The notes beneath the pieces were generated by a model. The model was given only the letters and a program-made list of their open reading frames with translations, had not been told where the DNA came from and ran no database searches. The translations under genes and the position numbers were made by a program. From an uncultured Bacteroidota bacterium (GTDB lineage Bacteria; Bacteroidota; Bacteroidia; Chitinophagales; Chitinophagaceae), in assembly GCA_903926855.1 (NCBI GenBank), contig CAIYKV010000156.1, forward strand, positions 1 through 32,632: a stretch of DNA of 32,632 nucleotides. The letters run 5' to 3'. Below are positions 15,274 through 23,871 of the stretch, piece by piece; the stretch's first letter is position 1, and each line of letters opens with the position of its first letter.

Positions 15274-17439
15274 ATGACTAAAAAGTATTTTTTACTATTT
15301 CTTTCCCTGATCAGCCTGTCTGTTCTTCAAGTAGCAGCTCAAAGCAAAAATGAGTTGATTAAGGTGACCGATATGCTTAAGATCAGGCAATTAAGCGGTG
15401 TTACTGTAAATCCTGCCGGTACAAAAGCTGCATTTGTCGTTAATTCTATCGAACCCGAAGGGGAAACGAAATGGGAATACAGTTATAATAACCAGCTTTA
15501 CCTGGTGCCTACCGATGGTTCTTCAGCACCCAGAATTCTTACAGCCAAGGAAGGCGCATCACAACCCGCCTGGAGCCCCGATGGTAAACAACTGCTTTTT
15601 GTGCGGGCCGTAGAAGGTAAGCCACAGATATTTCTTCTGTCATTTGATGGAGGAGAGCCCCTGCAACTTACCCGATTCCGGTATGGAGCCAGTTCTCCGA
15701 AATGGAGCCCGGATGGGAAAAAAATTCTTTTCTCATCTAGCATCACACTAAAAGAATTGCTGAAAGATGTTCAGTTGAATCCAAAAAAAGAAATACCCGC
15801 CTGGCCATATGAAAAACCCGGTTTTGAAAAAAATACCCAGTTTATTGCCAGTAATGCCAAGCCGGATCCCGATGGAAATATCGAAGAAATCAGGGCCTAT
15901 CTGGAAAACAATGCAGCAGATAAAAAAGCCAAAGTAATTAATAAGCTGAATTTTCAGGAAGAAGCTACCACCAGTTCAGAAATCTCTTTCGGTCATTTCT
16001 TTATTATGTCTGCCGAGCCAAGGTCGCAACCTGTTGCTGTTACACATGGCTTTTATCGCTTTAGTGCTGCTGAGTTTACTCCTGATAGTAAAAAACTAAT
16101 TATTACGGGAGATATCGATTCAACCACGCACCCCGATCGTTCCCTGGAATCGCAAATATGGATAGGAGATGCCGATGGCAGTAACCTGACATTATTATTA
16201 GGTGCTAAAGGAAGAACCTATACCAGTGCCAAACTTTCCCCTTCCGGCAAATGGCTGGCATTTCAATACGGCAGTACTTCTTTTGTAGATATTCCAACGC
16301 TGGCCATTATGCCTTTATATGGAAGTGCCAAGGATATAATCAATTTAAATTTCGACAGAGCCAAGTCTAATATTACCTGGAGTGCCGATGAAAAACATTT
16401 GTATTTTCTGGCGCAAAGCAACGGTGGAGCGCCTATATACCGGGTAGATCTGAAAACACAAAAGACGGAAGCTTTATCGGGTATCAATGCAGGTATCAGT
16501 AGCTTCGATCTGAAAGACAATAAACTCGTTTTTGTAAAAACGGAAGTTGCCAACCCATTTGAACTGTATGCTGCGGATGCCAATTGTAAAAATGAATTGC
16601 GGATTAGCAGTTTTAATAATGAGTGGCTTGCCAACAAAAAACTCAGTTTTCCCGAAAAGAGAACCTTTGTTAACGAAAAAGGTTTAACTGTAGAATATTG
16701 GGTAATGAAGCCTACCAATTATGAACCCGGAAAAAAATATCCTGCCATTCTTGATATTCATGGAGGACCGACTGCTATGTGGGGGCCTGGGGAAAGTTCT
16801 ATGTGGCATGAGTTTCAATATTATTGTTCCAAGGGCTATGTAGTGGTTTATGGAAACCCACGCGGCTCAGGCGGTTATGGAGCTGATTTTTTACGAGCCA
16901 ATATCAACGATTGGGGAACCGGCCCAACCAGTGATGTTCTTACCTATCTGGATAAAGCAGTAGCTGAAGGATTTATTGATAGTACTAAATTAACAGTTAC
17001 CGGTGGTTCTTATGCCGGTTACCTGGTAGCATGGATCGTTGGTCATGACCAACGTTTTAAAGCCGCCTGCTCACAAAGAGGTGTATATGATCTGGCAACT
17101 TTTTTTGGAGAGGGAAATGCCTGGAGACTGGTGCCCAATTATTTTGGCGGTTACCCTTGGGAGCCTGTCACCAAAGCCATTCTTGTTCGTGAATCACCGA
17201 TTACTTATGTAGAAAATATTCATACTCCGTATATTATTTTTCATGGTGAGAATGATTTGAGAACAGGTACCATTCAGGGAGAAATGTTGTATAGGAGTCT
17301 AAAAATATTGGGGCGCCCTGTTGAATATGTTCGTCACCCCGGAGGCACCCATGAATTAACACGCAGTGGCAATAACCGGCAACGAATTGATCAGATGTTA
17401 CGTACCATTGAATTTTTTGAAAGGTATATTACGCATTGA
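15274..17439 (+). CDS. S9 family peptidase (prolyl oligopeptidase / acylaminoacyl-peptidase type), secreted
   Basis: Encodes 721 residues from the ATG at 15274; the TTG at 15241 would put 11 extra residues before an ordinary signal peptide (MTKKYFLLFLSL to VAAQ, cleavage near residue 23). The N-terminal half is a beta-propeller with TolB/WD-like blades, e.g. PAWSPDGKQLLF near 98-109 and PKWSPDGKKILF near 142-153. The C-terminal alpha/beta-hydrolase domain has DIHGGPTAMWGP, catalytic S579 in GGSYAGY, D661 in ENDLRTG and H693 in GGTHEL. S9 enzymes cleave short peptides, often after proline or removing N-terminal residues. Export suggests peptide scavenging in the periplasm. It is monocistronic with its own terminator. 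Confidence 0.93.
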   Translation: MTKKYFLLFLSLISLSVLQVAAQSKNELIKVTDMLKIRQLSGVTVNPAGTKAAFVVNSIEPEGETKWEYSYNNQLYLVPTDGSSAPRILTAKEGASQPAWSPDGKQLLFVRAVEGKPQIFLLSFDGGEPLQLTRFRYGASSPKWSPDGKKILFSSSITLKELLKDVQLNPKKEIPAWPYEKPGFEKNTQFIASNAKPDPDGNIEEIRAYLENNAADKKAKVINKLNFQEEATTSSEISFGHFFIMSAEPRSQPVAVTHGFYRFSAAEFTPDSKKLIITGDIDSTTHPDRSLESQIWIGDADGSNLTLLLGAKGRTYTSAKLSPSGKWLAFQYGSTSFVDIPTLAIMPLYGSAKDIINLNFDRAKSNITWSADEKHLYFLAQSNGGAPIYRVDLKTQKTEALSGINAGISSFDLKDNKLVFVKTEVANPFELYAADANCKNELRISSFNNEWLANKKLSFPEKRTFVNEKGLTVEYWVMKPTNYEPGKKYPAILDIHGGPTAMWGPGESSMWHEFQYYCSKGYVVVYGNPRGSGGYGADFLRANINDWGTGPTSDVLTYLDKAVAEGFIDSTKLTVTGGSYAGYLVAWIVGHDQRFKAACSQRGVYDLATFFGEGNAWRLVPNYFGGYPWEPVTKAILVRESPITYVENIHTPYIIFHGENDLRTGTIQGEMLYRSLKILGRPVEYVRHPGGTHELTRSGNNRQRIDQMLRTIEFFERYITH

Positions 17440-17458
17440 TCAAATGCCAATACATAAT

Positions 17459-17502
17459 AAAAGCGTTATTTCAGTGAATATGCTGCAATAACGCTTTTTT
17501 AT
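17459..17502 (+). terminator. Terminator between convergent genes
   Basis: A twelve-base perfect stem (AAAAGCGTTATT 17459-17470, AATAACGCTTTT 17487-17498) with a 16-nt loop ends in a run of T. It lies about 20 nt after the peptidase stop and can also serve the convergent amidase gene. Confidence 0.85.
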
Positions 17503-17556
17503 TTTGCTGAAACAGAACCAACTGGCATTCAATCTATGAAAAGATCATCTCAGCGT

Positions 17557-18732
17557 TTATTTTACCAGTTTCAACCAATCCACAATTCCTAAATATAATT
17601 TCTGGGCTACTGCGGCCTGAAATTCAGCATTAATAATTCTTTTCTCATCATCTTCATTACTCAGAAATGCAATTTCTACGAGGCTATTAGGAAAATCAGT
17701 AGGCGCATTCAGGGTAAAATTGAAATTACCCACATTTCCAAACTCATTCAATTTCAGGTCAAGCATCCTGGTCAGTAAAGAAGTGGTTAAAGAACGGAAT
17801 CCGATATGTTTATAATAAGTGCTCACTCCCCTCACCTGTGCATTGGCACTTGAATTAAGATGCAGGCTGATCAGGATATCCGGGTTTTGTTGTTGCAGAA
17901 AAAGCACCCTGTCTTTATTATCAAACGTAGTATCGGTTGTACGTGTCATAATAATTTTTTTCACCCCTTTTTTCTTCAACAGCTTTTCCAATGTTTTTGC
18001 AAAAATTAGTGTGTAATCCTTTTCTTCATGTTTGGCATGCACACCGCCTGTACCGCTATTGGTTCCGCCATGACCAGCATCGATAGCAATGACAATATTG
18101 CGTATATCGAGTTTTTCAGGTTGACGCTTTACCCTGATAACTAATATTTTTCCTTTGTATCCAATGGTATATCCCCAATGTTGGCGATGCAATAATTCAA
18201 TGGTTACCCGAACCACATCATCTTCTACCTGGTTGTAATAAATATTTTTAATCTCTTTTAATGAGCGCAATTGTGTTATCCAATTGGTATTACTCTGTAC
18301 TCCATAAATATCTATTACAATCTTGGATGGGTTAATCTCCATTACGCTCTTATAAGGCAGGCGTTCATCCATATTAATACCTACATAATCAAATAAGGAA
18401 TCGCCTTTAACACTAAACGAATTTGTGAGATAAAAAGGTTTCTCTTTCTGGGCACTATCCGGTTTCACATTCCCTTTTTCGATATAAGCGGTATGGTATT
18501 TAGACAGTTGCACACTATACATATCCCGGGTGGAATCAATGATATGCAACAGTATATTCGAATCGATATAGCCCATTTTAGCGCCACCTAACCTATCGTC
18601 ACCAAGCCCATAATAAAAAGAAGGCAGTTTGCCGGTTGATCTGGCAAGTATATAATGAGGTACAGGCGTTTGCGCAGATAACTGGCAGGTAATCATCCAT
18701 GCTATACAGATACATAAAAGGGGGGTCTTCAT
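17557..18732 (-). CDS. N-acetylmuramoyl-L-alanine amidase (Amidase_3, AmiC-like)
   Basis: Encodes 391 residues. An N-terminal signal peptide (about 1-20, ending LSAQ) exports it to the periplasm. Residues about 120-200 resemble an AMIN-like beta-domain, which targets such amidases to peptidoglycan or the septum; this assignment is tentative. The catalytic domain from about 210 has the zinc ligands H221 (DAGHGG), E237 (EEKDY) and H291 (SLHLNS), and catalytic E353 (LVEIAFLSN). The enzyme cuts the amide bond between N-acetylmuramic acid and the stem peptide, typically for daughter-cell separation and wall turnover. Start ATG 18732. It is convergent with the peptidase gene. Confidence 0.93.
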   Translation of the reverse strand: MKTPLLCICIAWMITCQLSAQTPVPHYILARSTGKLPSFYYGLGDDRLGGAKMGYIDSNILLHIIDSTRDMYSVQLSKYHTAYIEKGNVKPDSAQKEKPFYLTNSFSVKGDSLFDYVGINMDERLPYKSVMEINPSKIVIDIYGVQSNTNWITQLRSLKEIKNIYYNQVEDDVVRVTIELLHRQHWGYTIGYKGKILVIRVKRQPEKLDIRNIVIAIDAGHGGTNSGTGGVHAKHEEKDYTLIFAKTLEKLLKKKGVKKIIMTRTTDTTFDNKDRVLFLQQQNPDILISLHLNSSANAQVRGVSTYYKHIGFRSLTTSLLTRMLDLKLNEFGNVGNFNFTLNAPTDFPNSLVEIAFLSNEDDEKRIINAEFQAAVAQKLYLGIVDWLKLVK

Positions 18733-18761
18733 TATCTGAAGATAAAAATATAAATCAGATA
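18733..18761. promoter_or_regulatory. Inverted repeat directly upstream of the amidase start
   Basis: Arms TATCTGA (18733-18739) and TCAGATA (18755-18761) flank 15 AT-rich bases, ending exactly at the amidase ATG. It could be an operator or a structured ribosome-binding region. Only the symmetry is seen. Confidence 0.25.
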
Positions 18762-18812
18762 GTTCTTGTCTTGAAGCAAAAAAATATTGTTGCCGATTTG
18801 TGTGAGGTACAT

Positions 18813-18846
18813 AAAAAAGCCCGGTTAGCGATCAACCAACCGGGCT
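18813..18846 (-). terminator. Terminator of the outer-membrane barrel gene
   Basis: On the minus strand AGCCCGGTT (18846-18838), an 11-nt loop and AACCGGGCT (18826-18818) are followed by a run of T. It lies 18 nt after the stop codon at 18864. Confidence 0.88.
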
Positions 18847-18863
18847 TCTATCTGATATGTTCT

Positions 18864-20129
18864 TTAATCGTAACGTTTCATTTTTTTGGATATCCAGAGA
18901 TCCCGATAGCTAAGGGTAACATTGAACTGGGTATATCCTTCTTTGATCAGGCCATTGTTAGTAGTACCACGCTGACCAACTTCTACGGCTGCATGAATAC
19001 CCAACCCGCTTAAGATCATCCTGGATAATTCTGTGCCTGCACCAAAAGTTAAGCCATAGTCTTGTAACTGTACACCAGACATTCGGATATAAGAATTTTC
19101 ATAGAAAAAGCCGGCCTGCAAAAAGTATTTTTCGTAGGATGAGTTTAGGTATGAGCCTTTTTTGGAGTATTCACTTCCTACAGATAAACGCTGGCTGTTT
19201 TCCAGTGTATAACTGATACCGCTGTAGTTTAATTGTTTCCAGCCCTGGTAATTATAATCAACTGCAAATGTGTATGCATCCTTTAGGGTTGCGGCAACAC
19301 CTGCTGTATAAGTATCCGGCAGCGTAAAATAATTAGACTTATATGAATCGGTACTTAGCAAAATACTATTGCCCGATTTGGCTAATAAACTATAGTTGGC
19401 CCTGAGTTTTGTTTTTGGAGAAGCAGTGGCACCAAAGGCAATATCCCATTTACTATTGAGCTTGGTACGATATTGCATACCCAGTTTAAAATAGGGATTT
19501 CCGATATAGATATTTCTTTCGGTACTTACCGTACTATCGGTAAGTTGTCCGGAAAGCGTTTCTGTTTCATCCATATTGCCAAATAGATAAGCAGACTGCA
19601 AACCAACAGATAAATGTTTATTTATTATAAAACTATTGGTTACATAAAACAGGTTAGTACCTCCTATTCCAAGATAATTGGCATTTTCATAAAGATTACT
19701 GCCCTGAATGCTTTTTAATCCATTAAAAGCATAGTTAACTGTACTAAACGGCATCAGTCCAAAACTCAATGCCCAACGTGGTTTTAATTTAACCGCAAAT
19801 GCCAGTTTTTTAAACTGAATATCAGTAGAGGTATTATTGGTAATATCTGTAATGGGTGTTCCGGAGTAGGTTACCGCTTTGAAACGGGTAGCTACTTCAA
19901 AATAAAAATAATGATCTTCTAGTACGCTGTAAGAAGCGGGATTGGCCTGGTACAAAAAGCGGTTAGAGGATAAAGCCATACCGGCATGCCCCATCCCAGA
20001 ACTCCTGTCGAATGTACTTTTCTCCAAATCACCAATACCGATGATCGAATAAGGTGATGTATTATTTTGGGCATGACCGGGCAATACTGTACAAAATAGA
20101 CCCACCACACAAAATAGTAATATTCTCAT
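18864..20129 (-). CDS. Outer-membrane beta-barrel protein (SPYS-type, FadL/OMPP1-like)
   Basis: Encodes 421 residues. A signal peptide (about 1-20, ending HAQ) leads to the motif SPYSIIGIGDL and then GMGHAGMAL and YQANPASYS. These are the N-terminal signature of a large Bacteroidota family of FadL-like barrels. The rest alternates hydrophobic and polar residues in amphipathic strands with aromatic girdle residues (e.g. YFYFEVATRFKAV, WALSFGLMPF, FAVDYNYQGW). A transport or surface-assembly role is likely, but the substrate is unknown. It starts 15 nt after the stop of the DUF4270 lipoprotein gene and ends at a strong terminator, so the two form a transcription unit and may work as an outer-membrane pair. 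Confidence 0.82.
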   Translation of the reverse strand: MRILLFCVVGLFCTVLPGHAQNNTSPYSIIGIGDLEKSTFDRSSGMGHAGMALSSNRFLYQANPASYSVLEDHYFYFEVATRFKAVTYSGTPITDITNNTSTDIQFKKLAFAVKLKPRWALSFGLMPFSTVNYAFNGLKSIQGSNLYENANYLGIGGTNLFYVTNSFIINKHLSVGLQSAYLFGNMDETETLSGQLTDSTVSTERNIYIGNPYFKLGMQYRTKLNSKWDIAFGATASPKTKLRANYSLLAKSGNSILLSTDSYKSNYFTLPDTYTAGVAATLKDAYTFAVDYNYQGWKQLNYSGISYTLENSQRLSVGSEYSKKGSYLNSSYEKYFLQAGFFYENSYIRMSGVQLQDYGLTFGAGTELSRMILSGLGIHAAVEVGQRGTTNNGLIKEGYTQFNVTLSYRDLWISKKMKRYD

Positions 20130-20144
20130 TTTCTTACTTGTATT

Positions 20145-21467
20145 TTATTGTACAACAGCCGCATATAAAATCACCAACTGCATTTGACCTTTTAAATTGA
20201 ATTTATCTCCGACCATAACCCTATTAAAATTTGTTTCTAATGCCGGACTAGGGGGCAATAGCAACAGTCCATTATCATTCAGGGTTCCATCTGCCATCAG
20301 GCTTTTCACATAGGCTGTTACATCATAGGTGTAGGCCGTATTCACACCAAATAATCCATCCATAAAAAGATTTCCATACTGAACTGCCGATGTTCCGTTT
20401 GTTGCGGGAGAAGCCAGGTCGGCTCCTATCAGGTTCAACTGGGTAGTATTGGAAAGTCTGAGTTTTGGCGGTAGCGGATAAGATACAAAACTTCCCTGCA
20501 TGGGGTGTACGATAAGAGAAGCTTGTAATATTTTGGCATAATTATTCAGTTTGAGCACATCCCTTGCCGTTGGAAATTTGATCTTAGCCATCACCCCTGC
20601 CGAATAGGAAGAGAATGCCATATTGCCGGTAGCTGTACTCGGAATTTTTTTAAGTGTGGAAATATTTTGCAGAACAGTACCTGTTCTATCAACCGTTATA
20701 TTGGTAAAATGATGGTTCTTATTTGCAAGTGTAAAATTCATCACCCTGCTTTGTAGAAAAAGCGCCGGCTTTTTATAGTACATCCGCATAATAACACTGT
20801 CCTTACAGCCATAAATGGCAGGACTATTTGTAGGTGAACTGAGCCGTAAGCCAAACAAATATTGCAGGAATGCATTGTTGGTTTTAATATCAATATCATT
20901 CGGGTCCTTGAGCTTATTCAGTAATTCATTACCCAGGTTATCGCTTAACCGGATGAATATAGAATCACCTCTGGATGGTCGAATGGTTATATCCTGTGAA
21001 CCCAATAAATTAGGATCTACTGAAAATTGTCGGGTATTATAAATATTCAGCAGGTTATTATCATATCCTGTAATGGTTTGTGTTACCCTGCTCACATTAA
21101 CATGTACCGGCTTAGTGGTATCACCATAATAAGATTTATCGGGGATCAGTACCAGACATAAAGAATCGAAAGTACAGGTACGGAAAGAGTCTACATAAGC
21201 TGGTGGGACCACTTCAAAATAAGTATTGGCATTCACCATCCCGAATACAGGATCTGAATATCCCCCTATCAATGAAACTCCTTTAGAAGAAGTTACAAAT
21301 GAGTCTACATATATAGTTGAAACGCTCGCAGTAAAAGTGTCAACCTTTACAATCTGGGTAAAATCATTGTCCAGGAATTGTGAGCCAAACTGAATATCTA
21401 CTTTTTTGCAGGCAAACCACAATATGGAAAAAAGTAAGAGAAAGAAAATCTGTATTTTTTTTGGCAT
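20145..21467 (-). CDS. DUF4270 family lipoprotein
   Basis: Encodes 440 residues. The N-terminus is a lipoprotein signal with its cysteine at 20 (FSILWFAC); the residues before it are less canonical than a standard lipobox. The following CKKVDI lacks an obvious acidic surface-export signal. The body matches the DUF4270 type seen across Bacteroidota (early segment FLDNDFTQIVKVDTFTASVS, then GGYSDPVFG). It is mostly beta and has no catalytic motif I can point to. The function is unknown. It is the first gene of a leftward unit with the outer-membrane barrel and is divergent from the Kelch gene across 322 bp. Start ATG 21467. Confidence 0.85.
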   Translation of the reverse strand: MPKKIQIFFLLLFSILWFACKKVDIQFGSQFLDNDFTQIVKVDTFTASVSTIYVDSFVTSSKGVSLIGGYSDPVFGMVNANTYFEVVPPAYVDSFRTCTFDSLCLVLIPDKSYYGDTTKPVHVNVSRVTQTITGYDNNLLNIYNTRQFSVDPNLLGSQDITIRPSRGDSIFIRLSDNLGNELLNKLKDPNDIDIKTNNAFLQYLFGLRLSSPTNSPAIYGCKDSVIMRMYYKKPALFLQSRVMNFTLANKNHHFTNITVDRTGTVLQNISTLKKIPSTATGNMAFSSYSAGVMAKIKFPTARDVLKLNNYAKILQASLIVHPMQGSFVSYPLPPKLRLSNTTQLNLIGADLASPATNGTSAVQYGNLFMDGLFGVNTAYTYDVTAYVKSLMADGTLNDNGLLLLPPSPALETNFNRVMVGDKFNLKGQMQLVILYAAVVQ

Positions 21468-21789
21468 CAGGATACAATTGTATTGCTATCAGAAACAAGG
21501 AATATTTTATTAGAACGCACAATAATAGACAGTACCCCTGTTACAGAATTGTTAGTATGGATTATTGAATAATTTTCAACGGTGAATATGTTATTTTTGT
21601 CTGCAAAATTGAAAAAAACAGGAATTTTGGCTGTGCAAAACTAATATATTTCTCCGGACCAATAAAAAAAGCCTTTGAAAAAAACATTCGCAGATAAAAA
21701 TCGTACATTCGTCTTTGAATATACTGCGAAAATCCATTTTAACGATTTAGGGTAAGCGCAGGCAGATAATTTCAGGCAAAATTTCATAC
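21468..21789. other. Divergent intergenic region between DUF4270 and Kelch genes
   Basis: A gene-free stretch of 322 bp, AT-rich, expected to hold both divergent promoters. The only strong match is TATTTTTG at 21592-21599 on the plus strand, listed separately. I find no clear inverted repeat or RNA gene. Confidence 0.5.
21592..21599 (+). promoter_or_regulatory. -7-like element for the Kelch gene (TATTTTTG)
   Basis: An exact TAnnTTTG match. The best upstream partner, ATTG at 21564-21567, is 24 nt away rather than 19-21, so the promoter call is moderate. It would give a leader of about 180 nt before the Kelch ATG. Confidence 0.35.
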
Positions 21790-22809
21790 ATGAAGCGACT
21801 AAAGTACTATTTTTTCTTACCTGCAAGTATTGTACTAATACTGATTTCCTGTGCCAAAACCACTTCACCAAGTACTGATACAAGTGGTAACTGGCTCAAA
21901 CGTTCTGAGTTTGATGGTAATGCCCGCACAGAAGCGGCTTCTTTTGTAATTGGTGATACCGCATATATAGGTACCGGTTATGATGGAACTAACCGTTACG
22001 TTGATTTCTGGGCCTACGATCCCGTTCAAAATTTCTGGACCCAACACGCACAATTCCCCGGAATTGCCAGAAACTCTGCAGTAGGGTTTAGTGTGGGTAC
22101 ATTCGGATATATCGGCACCGGTTACGATGGTGTAAATATGCTGGGTGATATTTATGAATTTTCACAGGCTACCAATAGCTGGAAAAGAAAGGCAGACTTT
22201 GCCGGTACACCCAGGTATGATGCTGTAGGATTTGGGATCAATACCAAAGGATATATTTCAACCGGTTTTGATGGTGGCTATACCAAAGACCTTTGGGAAT
22301 TTACGCCTACTGGCGGTACCAATGGTGCCTGGGTACAAAAAGTGAGTCTGGGTGGCAGCAAACGTTCAGGTGCTATTTGTTGGGTATATAATAACAAGGC
22401 ATACATTTTAACGGGCATCAATAATGGTACTGAAGTAAGTGATTTCTGGTCATTCGACCCAACTGCAGGAACCTGGACCCAGTTAAGGGATATTGCCAAT
22501 ACCAGTGCAGATAGTTATGATGATGATTATACTGATATCGTTAGAGATAATGGTGTAGGCCTGGTTTTAGGTGCAAAAGGCTATGTAGCAGTTGGAGAAA
22601 ATGGTGCGTATACCAAAAAAACATGGGAATATGATTTTGCCTCTGATCTTTGGGTTCGTAAAACACCATATGAGCGTTCTGAAAGAATCGGTGCTGTTGC
22701 CTTTACTGTAAAAGGAAGAGGATTTATCGCAACCGGTAAAAACAGCACTTATTATTTTGATGATATCGACGAATGGCAACCGCTTATTACTTATAATGCA
22801 AACGATTAA
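21790..22809 (+). CDS. Kelch-repeat lipoprotein
   Basis: Encodes 339 residues. The lipoprotein signal has its cysteine at 21 (LILISC). Six Kelch-type blades follow, each about 45-50 residues, with the recurring core G-Y-I-G-T-G-Y-D-G: AYIGTGYDG, GYIGTGYDG, GYISTGFDG, AYILTGINN, GYVAVGENG and GFIATGKNS. Each is followed by an aromatic strand such as FWAYDP. Six blades make a closed propeller, a scaffold for binding proteins or glycans; no enzyme motif is visible. It should be anchored in the outer or inner membrane. Its last 14 nt overlap the start of the DUF4907 gene, implying coupled translation. Confidence 0.9.
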   Translation: MKRLKYYFFLPASIVLILISCAKTTSPSTDTSGNWLKRSEFDGNARTEAASFVIGDTAYIGTGYDGTNRYVDFWAYDPVQNFWTQHAQFPGIARNSAVGFSVGTFGYIGTGYDGVNMLGDIYEFSQATNSWKRKADFAGTPRYDAVGFGINTKGYISTGFDGGYTKDLWEFTPTGGTNGAWVQKVSLGGSKRSGAICWVYNNKAYILTGINNGTEVSDFWSFDPTAGTWTQLRDIANTSADSYDDDYTDIVRDNGVGLVLGAKGYVAVGENGAYTKKTWEYDFASDLWVRKTPYERSERIGAVAFTVKGRGFIATGKNSTYYFDDIDEWQPLITYNAND

Positions 22810-23137
22810 AAAAAACTGGGTATACGCGCTTTTCGTATTTGCAGTTGGGTTTTTTATCTATAAACAGTTTATACAAAAGGCGAAACATCCGGATCAGGTT
22901 GAAATTTCATACAAGGTTTTTCATACAGATGCAGGATGGGGATATGACATATTTACCAATGATACGTTATATGTTCACCAGCAATTTATGCCGGCAATAG
23001 AAGGAAGAAAAGGATTTGCTTCAGAAGCAGATGCCAAATTGATAGCTTCACTGGCTGTAACTAAGATGAAAGACCAGAAGTTAAAATTACCAATGATACT
23101 GTTGTCTGATCTGGACAGTTGTAAAATAGCCAGATAA
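22796..23137 (+). CDS. DUF4907 domain protein, membrane-anchored
   Basis: Encodes 113 residues from the ATG at 22796; a longer frame from 22757 would add 13 residues inside the Kelch gene. An N-terminal membrane segment (about 9-23) is followed by an extracytoplasmic domain with the DUF4907-type core GWGYDIFTNDTLYVHQQFMP, then RKGFASEADAKLIA. The function is unknown. The 14-nt overlap with the Kelch gene and the shared terminator show they are expressed together, so it probably works with the Kelch lipoprotein in the envelope. Confidence 0.85.
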   Translation: MQTIKKNWVYALFVFAVGFFIYKQFIQKAKHPDQVEISYKVFHTDAGWGYDIFTNDTLYVHQQFMPAIEGRKGFASEADAKLIASLAVTKMKDQKLKLPMILLSDLDSCKIAR

Positions 23138-23157
23138 ATAACTTACTTTATATCTCA

Positions 23158-23199
23158 ATAACAAAAAACTCTTAGTAAACACTAAGAGTTTTTTGTTAT
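23158..23199. terminator. Bidirectional terminator with 19-bp stem
   Basis: A perfect 19-bp stem (23158-23176 with 23181-23199) and AAAC loop has an A-run on one side and a T-run on the other, so it works on both strands. It ends the Kelch-DUF4907 unit. One arm also encodes the last residues (ITKNS) and the stop codon of the LytTR gene on the minus strand. Confidence 0.88.
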
Positions 23200-23871
23200 C
23201 ATATCATCCAGTAATTGGCGGTAGGCATGTCCGATGGGTATGGTATTGGTGCCAATCGTGATTTCATTCCGGCTGATATAGTCTACCTGTCCCAACGAAA
23301 TAATATACGACCGATGCACCCTTATAAAAGCACTGGCGGGTAATTTGCTTTCAAAATCTTTTAAATTCTGCAGGGTAGTGAGTGGGGAGAGTTTCCCTTT
23401 TAAAAATACCTGGGTATAATCCCTGAGACCGGAAAGAAACAGTATATCCGCCAGGTTTATTTTAATGAGTTTATATTCCGACTTAATAAATATGTATTCC
23501 CGCTTAGTATCCGAAGGATTGGAAACCATTTTCATATACGCATTTATATTTTGAATTAAAGAAAATATCCGTTCATGGCTAAATGGCGCTTGCAGATAAG
23601 AAAAGATATTCTTATGGATGGTAGAAGCCTGCATTTCTGATTCCTTACCTATACAAACCAGTAAAGGCAATTCTTTTTTCTCTTTCACCAAAGCTGTCAA
23701 TATCGATAAATCTGCCATGAGGATATCACAATGTGCTTCAGTAAGTTTTGGTTTGGCTTGCTCGATATTGGAGAAACTACCTGCAAGACTTACACCAGGG
23801 GTTATGGCCAGGTAATCCTGCAAAAGCTGTAATTCTTTTGTGTCATCATGTATGATAACAATTTTTCTCAT
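23182..23871 (-). CDS. LytTR-family transcriptional regulator with degenerate receiver
   Basis: Encodes 229 residues. The N-terminal receiver-like domain (about 1-115) keeps D9, D10 and D54. The invariant lysine of the YLxKP motif is replaced by alanine (YLQAPF, A95), no Thr/Ser stands clearly at the switch site (LLVCIGKE), and the usual MPxxxG after the phospho-acceptor is missing. The C-terminal LytTR domain (about 127-226) is well formed: YIFIKSEYKLIKINLADILFL, RDYTQVFL, FIRVHRSYIISLGQVDYI. LytTR regulators bind paired direct repeats; here control may not depend on phosphorylation. No LytS-type kinase is adjacent. Start ATG 23871. Confidence 0.88.
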   Translation of the reverse strand: MRKIVIIHDDTKELQLLQDYLAITPGVSLAGSFSNIEQAKPKLTEAHCDILMADLSILTALVKEKKELPLLVCIGKESEMQASTIHKNIFSYLQAPFSHERIFSLIQNINAYMKMVSNPSDTKREYIFIKSEYKLIKINLADILFLSGLRDYTQVFLKGKLSPLTTLQNLKDFESKLPASAFIRVHRSYIISLGQVDYISRNEITIGTNTIPIGHAYRQLLDDMITKNS

